A stretch of DNA of 64,000 nt from Oscillospiraceae bacterium (GTDB taxonomy: Bacteria > Bacillota > Clostridia > Oscillospirales > Ruminococcaceae): contig DQFX01000012.1 in assembly GCA_003531585.1 (NCBI GenBank), positions 9,390 to 73,389 on the forward strand, given 5' to 3'. Under the pieces are notes generated by a model. It saw only the letters and a program-made list of their open reading frames with translations. It was not told where the DNA came from and did no database searches. The number at the start of each line of letters is the position of its first letter. Position 1 is the first letter of the stretch. Both the position numbers and the translations under genes were made by a program. Positions 61,017 through 64,000 of the stretch are shown piece after piece.

Positions 61017-61256
61017 TTAATTCCAGGTCGCACGGCTTATCCCCGCGTTCTCCTTTTCTGAACAATCAACAAGCCTATAAACTTCTAAAGGTTCAAAATT
61101 AATCTCTGCTTCAGGAAAAATCATTCCTGCATTTAAGGCATTTTGAAGAGTTTTTGCATACTGTTGCCTACTGTCTGTATTACTGTTAAAGAAAGATGTT
61201 TCTTGAGCTTGTGCTGATTGTTCTTGCGTTAATTCATCTGTGTTTATGCGTATCAA
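61017..61256 (-). CDS. hypothetical protein (up to 79 aa)
   Basis: A polar, Gln- and Asn-rich protein with no membrane segment and no recognised domain. The first NTG codon (TTG at 61256) abuts the Shine-Dalgarno AAAGGAG with no spacing. The next properly spaced codon is ATA (61247, nine bases after GGAG), so the true start is unclear. It is downstream of the lipoprotein terminator, so its promoter is not obvious. It is AT-richer than the core genes. Confidence 0.5.
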   Translation of the reverse strand: MIRINTDELTQEQSAQAQETSFFNSNTDSRQQYAKTLQNALNAGMIFPEAEINFEPLEVYRLVDCSEKENAGISRATWN

Positions 61257-61274
61257 CTCCTTTTCTTTGTAAGT

Positions 61275-61308
61275 ATAAGAAAAGACCTCAAGTACTGCTA
61301 CTTGAGGC
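61275..61308 (-). terminator. intrinsic terminator of the lipoprotein gene
   Basis: Minus-strand hairpin CCTCAAGTA-GCAG-TACTTGAGG followed by TCTTTTCTT. Confidence 0.85.
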
Positions 61309-61328
61309 CCTGTATGATATTAAGTTAA

Positions 61329-62741
61329 TTAGCCAAGCAATGCATCCAATGCATCAAAGTCTTCTGTTGTAAGACCTTCGGTGAGATCGATGTCTTTTTT
61401 GCCGTCCATGATGTCTTGGGCTTCCTGGTTGATGCGGGCAGCTTCGGCTGGTGAATAGGTAAAACCACCTTGCGTGTCCTTGTATCCTTTATCCGTTATA
61501 TCATAAGCATTGTCTGGTACATCATAACCATATATTTCTCTGAACTGTCCATACGTCAGATCGCTGCCGGGAATCTTGTCATTATCGCTCTTACTAGCTG
61601 ACGATGGTGTAGAGGGTTCGGATTGGATAACTGTTACTGGTTCTTCGGTGTGAGTAGGTTCTGATTGTGATTCTGTAGTGTGTGTTTGCTCGATAGGCTT
61701 TGTAGTGTCCTTATCATTAAGTGTTGAATCTGCTAAAGATTCTGCTTCAGCAGGTAAGATACTGTCTGGTGTGATAATATCTTTATTATCTGTTACAATG
61801 TTGATGAAGTCATCATACACTTCAATATCATAACCTAGATAATGCTCAACAGCTTCTGGTGACATCTTAAGTATATCCCCTGCTAAGATGATTTCCTTTG
61901 TGCTGATGTTTTCGTCTTTCTCACCTGTCGAGTATTCTATAGTAATTGTGTCAGCTTCAGTTTTGAATTCCAGCTTAAGATTGCTTACTGCAGCTGTATG
62001 AAGATAAAGTGCCTGTTCATCTAAAGCATAATTGGCAACACCATAACCTGGCAGCACAGAGGACACCTCGATCATGCCATCTGGAGTTGTTGTCATGCCT
62101 GTTTCAATATTATTTACATAAATAGCATATGTGACAGAATTAAGGGTAGCTTCTGTATCCTGTGCCTTGCGGTCCTCATAAGTTGCTGGCTGCTCTTTAC
62201 CTGCTGAACGTTTGAGAAATGTGCTTAAGATATCTTCTGCAGTCTGTGTCAATCCGTAGTAGATACGCTCGCCAGTACCTGTCTTGCGCAGAAGGTTGTA
62301 CATGTCCTTGGAGGCTAGTTTACCATCTGCTAAATAGCATACTGTACGCCCGGAGATGATATACTGGTTGCCTGATGGGTCTGTATAAAGTGGGAGACCA
62401 GGGATACCTAGGAATGTTTCGCCATTAGGGTTGTCTCCGCCTGGGTCTGCTTCTGCTAAAGCTTTATCCTGGGTTTCCTTGACGTCGGGATTGTCATACC
62501 AGTATTTGTACTTTATGGAGAAGGTGTTGGCGTCGTGGGTTTCATCGTTGATTCCTGGGTTGATGTCATCTGTCAGTTCTTCTGTATACGGTGTTGAGAC
62601 CTCTGTGGTGATTGATGGTGGGTAGAGATCTACATCCGATACGGTGGGTTGCTGTGAGCAGCCAGTGAAGAAACTAGTTGTCAACGCTGCTAAAGATACT
62701 GCGACAACTGTTTTGCGTACTGCGTCTTTTATTGAGAACAT
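61329..62741 (-). CDS. secreted lipoprotein of unknown function
   Basis: 470 residues. A signal peptide with lipobox FTGC (Cys at about 28) predicts a lipid-anchored exported protein. The mature part has a beta-rich domain (about 60-330, with NPNGETFLGIPGLPLYTDPSGNQYIISG), then a long Ser/Thr/Glu/Pro linker (about 335-395) and a C-terminal helical segment that reads like a short peptidoglycan- or partner-binding region. No homologue family is recognised. Its composition is AT-richer than the core genes. Its -10 is beside an insertion sequence. Confidence 0.75.
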   Translation of the reverse strand: MFSIKDAVRKTVVAVSLAALTTSFFTGCSQQPTVSDVDLYPPSITTEVSTPYTEELTDDINPGINDETHDANTFSIKYKYWYDNPDVKETQDKALAEADPGGDNPNGETFLGIPGLPLYTDPSGNQYIISGRTVCYLADGKLASKDMYNLLRKTGTGERIYYGLTQTAEDILSTFLKRSAGKEQPATYEDRKAQDTEATLNSVTYAIYVNNIETGMTTTPDGMIEVSSVLPGYGVANYALDEQALYLHTAAVSNLKLEFKTEADTITIEYSTGEKDENISTKEIILAGDILKMSPEAVEHYLGYDIEVYDDFINIVTDNKDIITPDSILPAEAESLADSTLNDKDTTKPIEQTHTTESQSEPTHTEEPVTVIQSEPSTPSSASKSDNDKIPGSDLTYGQFREIYGYDVPDNAYDITDKGYKDTQGGFTYSPAEAARINQEAQDIMDGKKDIDLTEGLTTEDFDALDALLG

Positions 62742-62767
62742 ATCTTGTTCCTCCTTTGTCTGATGTT

Positions 62768-62773
62768 ATTATA
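62768..62773 (-). promoter_or_regulatory. -10 box of the lipoprotein gene, interrupted promoter
   Basis: TATAAT with an extended TGC in front. The IS end begins at 62778, so the native -35 is replaced by IS sequence; at 16-18 bp spacing only GGGTTT-, TGGGTT- or GTGGGT-type hexamers are found. Confidence 0.65.
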
Positions 62774-62777
62774 GCAT

Positions 62778-62795
62778 GGTAACCTCTAAAAACCC
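62778..62795. repeat. left terminal inverted repeat of the IS
   Basis: 18 bp, identical to the reverse complement of 63983-64000. Confidence 0.92.
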
Positions 62796-62923
62796 ACAAA
62801 AATTAAGGCAAATAGAGGCATTTAGCATAATCGGTCAAATATTGACCTGCAAACAATGCTTTGAAAAGGTAACTTTACCTTGATCGTTACCTTTTAGTTG
62901 AAAAAGGGCACAGTTATCCCATA

Positions 62924-63946
62924 TCAGGCAGAGGCTCGTTTTAAGTAACTGTACCTGCAAAAGTTATATACCAGATTGGTGATTCCGATATTCATCCATG
63001 CACGTGTAATGCCTATGCTTCTTATTGTAATACCATGCATAGCCCCTGTCATGAAGCCAAAGATTTGTTCAATGCGGCATCTGATTCTGGATTTCCTGCG
63101 GTTATTCATTTTCTGCTCTGAAGTCAGCGGAGAGTTGCGATATCCTTTTTCACAAATCTGATTTTTACAGTTTTCAGGCAGAGCTAAGGCAATTGGTTTT
63201 CCTGAATATGCGCTGTCTGCATACAGCACTTCATCTTCTTGTCCAATAAATACTAAGCAGCGCTGGCTGTCATGCACTGACGCACTGGTTACGCTATAGT
63301 TTGTTATCAGCTTGCTGTCGGCATCACATTTTACATGGTCCTTATATCCGAAATGTCGTTCGCCGTTCTTCTTTGTCCAGTCTGCGTCTATGTCTTTCTG
63401 AGCGAGTTTACTTTTGTTTTCAGGCTTTTCCCATCCCTCGGGAATCACACCGTTTTTGATTTTTTTGTTCTCGTCCCTGCTGTTTCTCTGTCGAGGTGCG
63501 TCAACGAATGTTGCGTCAACTATCGTACCTTTGTGGCTGATCAGTCCTTTATTTTCAAGATGCTCGTCAAACATACAGAACAATTTGTCTACTGTTTCTG
63601 TTTCTGCAAGGTCATTCTTGAATTTCCAGATCGTCTTCGCATCAGGGACTTTTTCGCATAGGTTTATTCCCAGAAATCTCATAAAGCTCATTCTGTCATT
63701 GATCTGATATTCTGTCTGATCGTCTGACAGGTTATACAGCCGCTGCAATACCAGTATCTTGAACATCATTACCACGTCATACGACGGGCGTCATCCCTTT
63801 CCTGTGTCCTCCTTACGACTCCCTTGGTTCAGTACGCTGCGGAACTTTTCCCACTTGATTACTCTGTTCAATATTTCTAATGGATCTCCTAACTGACTTA
63901 GCAGCTCTAATCTGTTTTCTTCATCTAATAGTGTTTTCTGTTTCAT
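62924..63946 (-). pseudogene. IS5-family transposase interrupted by TGA
   Basis: A frame from ATG at 63946 encodes the usual IS5 N-terminus (MKQKTLLDEENRLELLSQLG), but codon 52 (63791-63793) is TGA where relatives have a Gly in the G-G-R-P segment before YDVVMMFK; a single G-to-T change of GGA explains it. The rest (to 62924) is intact, with the DDE residues in VDATFVDAPRQ, YADSAYSG and RIEQIFGFM. A GTG at 63775 could only make a truncated protein. The copy is therefore probably inactive unless read-through occurs. Confidence 0.85.
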
Positions 63947-63982
63947 ATCCTTATTATATCACTTTTTTCTTCTTTTTCATAG

Positions 63983-64000
63983 GGGTTTTTAGAGGTTACC
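63983..64000. repeat. right terminal inverted repeat of the IS
   Basis: 18 bp, reverse complement of 62778-62795, ending exactly at the window edge. Confidence 0.92.

Larger units (their letters stand above)
62778..64000. mobile_element. IS5-family insertion sequence
   Basis: About 1223 bp bounded by 18-bp perfect inverted repeats: GGTAACCTCTAAAAACCC at 62778-62795 and its complement at 63983-64000, the last base of the window. It contains one transposase on the minus strand. The left segment also has hairpins (GGTCAA-ATA-TTGACC at 62833-62847 and AAAAGGTAAC...GTTACCTTTT at 62864-62895). The second flank is outside the window, so target duplication cannot be checked. The window may end here because of an assembly break at a repeated IS. 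Confidence 0.9.

Noticed and set aside
63791..63793. TGA read as glycine by an altered genetic code
   Set aside because: Intact core genes here (for example rbgA, rbfA, lepB) end in TGA, so TGA is a stop; a point mutation in the transposase is simpler.

Overview
The window looks like the chromosome of a Gram-positive clostridium, most likely Oscillospiraceae/Ruminococcaceae. The evidence is the Firmicutes gene orders (rimP-nusA-ylxR-ylxQ-infB-rbfA, tig-clpP-clpX), a proline T-box, an ECF transporter module, ClpE, RbgA, YraN and CvpA, strong purine-rich ribosome binding sites and GC-rich third codon positions. Species cannot be named from the sequence alone. Nearly every gene lies on the minus strand. 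The plus-strand exceptions are one small gene near 34.6 kb and a block at 51.0-53.8 kb.

Layout: 0-4.2 kb holds a CapA-like protein cut by the window edge, an alpha/alpha-toroid protein, two small membrane proteins and an MGMT-type alkyltransferase. 4.3-9.9 kb is protein quality control (tig, clpP, clpX) with a phosphoesterase and threonine synthase. 9.9-13.1 kb is an operon led by ribosomal protein L19 (rplS, lepB, rbgA, rnhB, yraN). 13.1-17.4 kb holds pyrB with a regulatory-chain zinc tail, a RACo-like protein and beta and gamma subunits of a Na+-pumping decarboxylase. 17.5-33.4 kb is a long co-directional run: radical SAM, ruvC, ruvA, TPR, ruvB, glmM, an Imm1-like protein, GyrI-like, methyltransferase, a fused EcfA1-EcfA2, ecfT, truA, a propeller-like membrane protein, CvpA, ClpE and an SDR oxidoreductase. 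33.5-40.4 kb has a ferredoxin-like protein, two small conserved proteins and a Gld-type ABC exporter. 40.5-50.8 kb is the rimP-nusA-infB translation operon, ending in truB, ribF and gltX.

50.8-51.8 kb is a short AT-rich island with two small plus-strand genes, followed by a T-box-controlled proS. 53.9-60.8 kb carries an EAL protein and the operon GNAT-hisS-rimM-trmD-era-recO, in which trmD is fused to an ASCH domain. 60.8-64.0 kb is accessory DNA: palindrome-rich non-coding sequence, a small protein, a lipoprotein and an IS5-type element whose transposase has an in-frame TGA. The element sits 4 bp upstream of the lipoprotein's -10 box and its second inverted repeat ends at the last base of the window.

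No rRNA, tRNA or CRISPR array was seen. The most unusual items are the TrmD-ASCH fusion, the PyrB zinc-tail fusion, the ferredoxin-less RACo-like protein, three genes that seem to lack a usable NTG start, and a very uniform promoter form (17-bp spacer, TGN, often GTGG, before TATAAT). I found no clear multi-gene defence or biosynthetic system. The AT-rich island near 51 kb is the best place to look for something undescribed.
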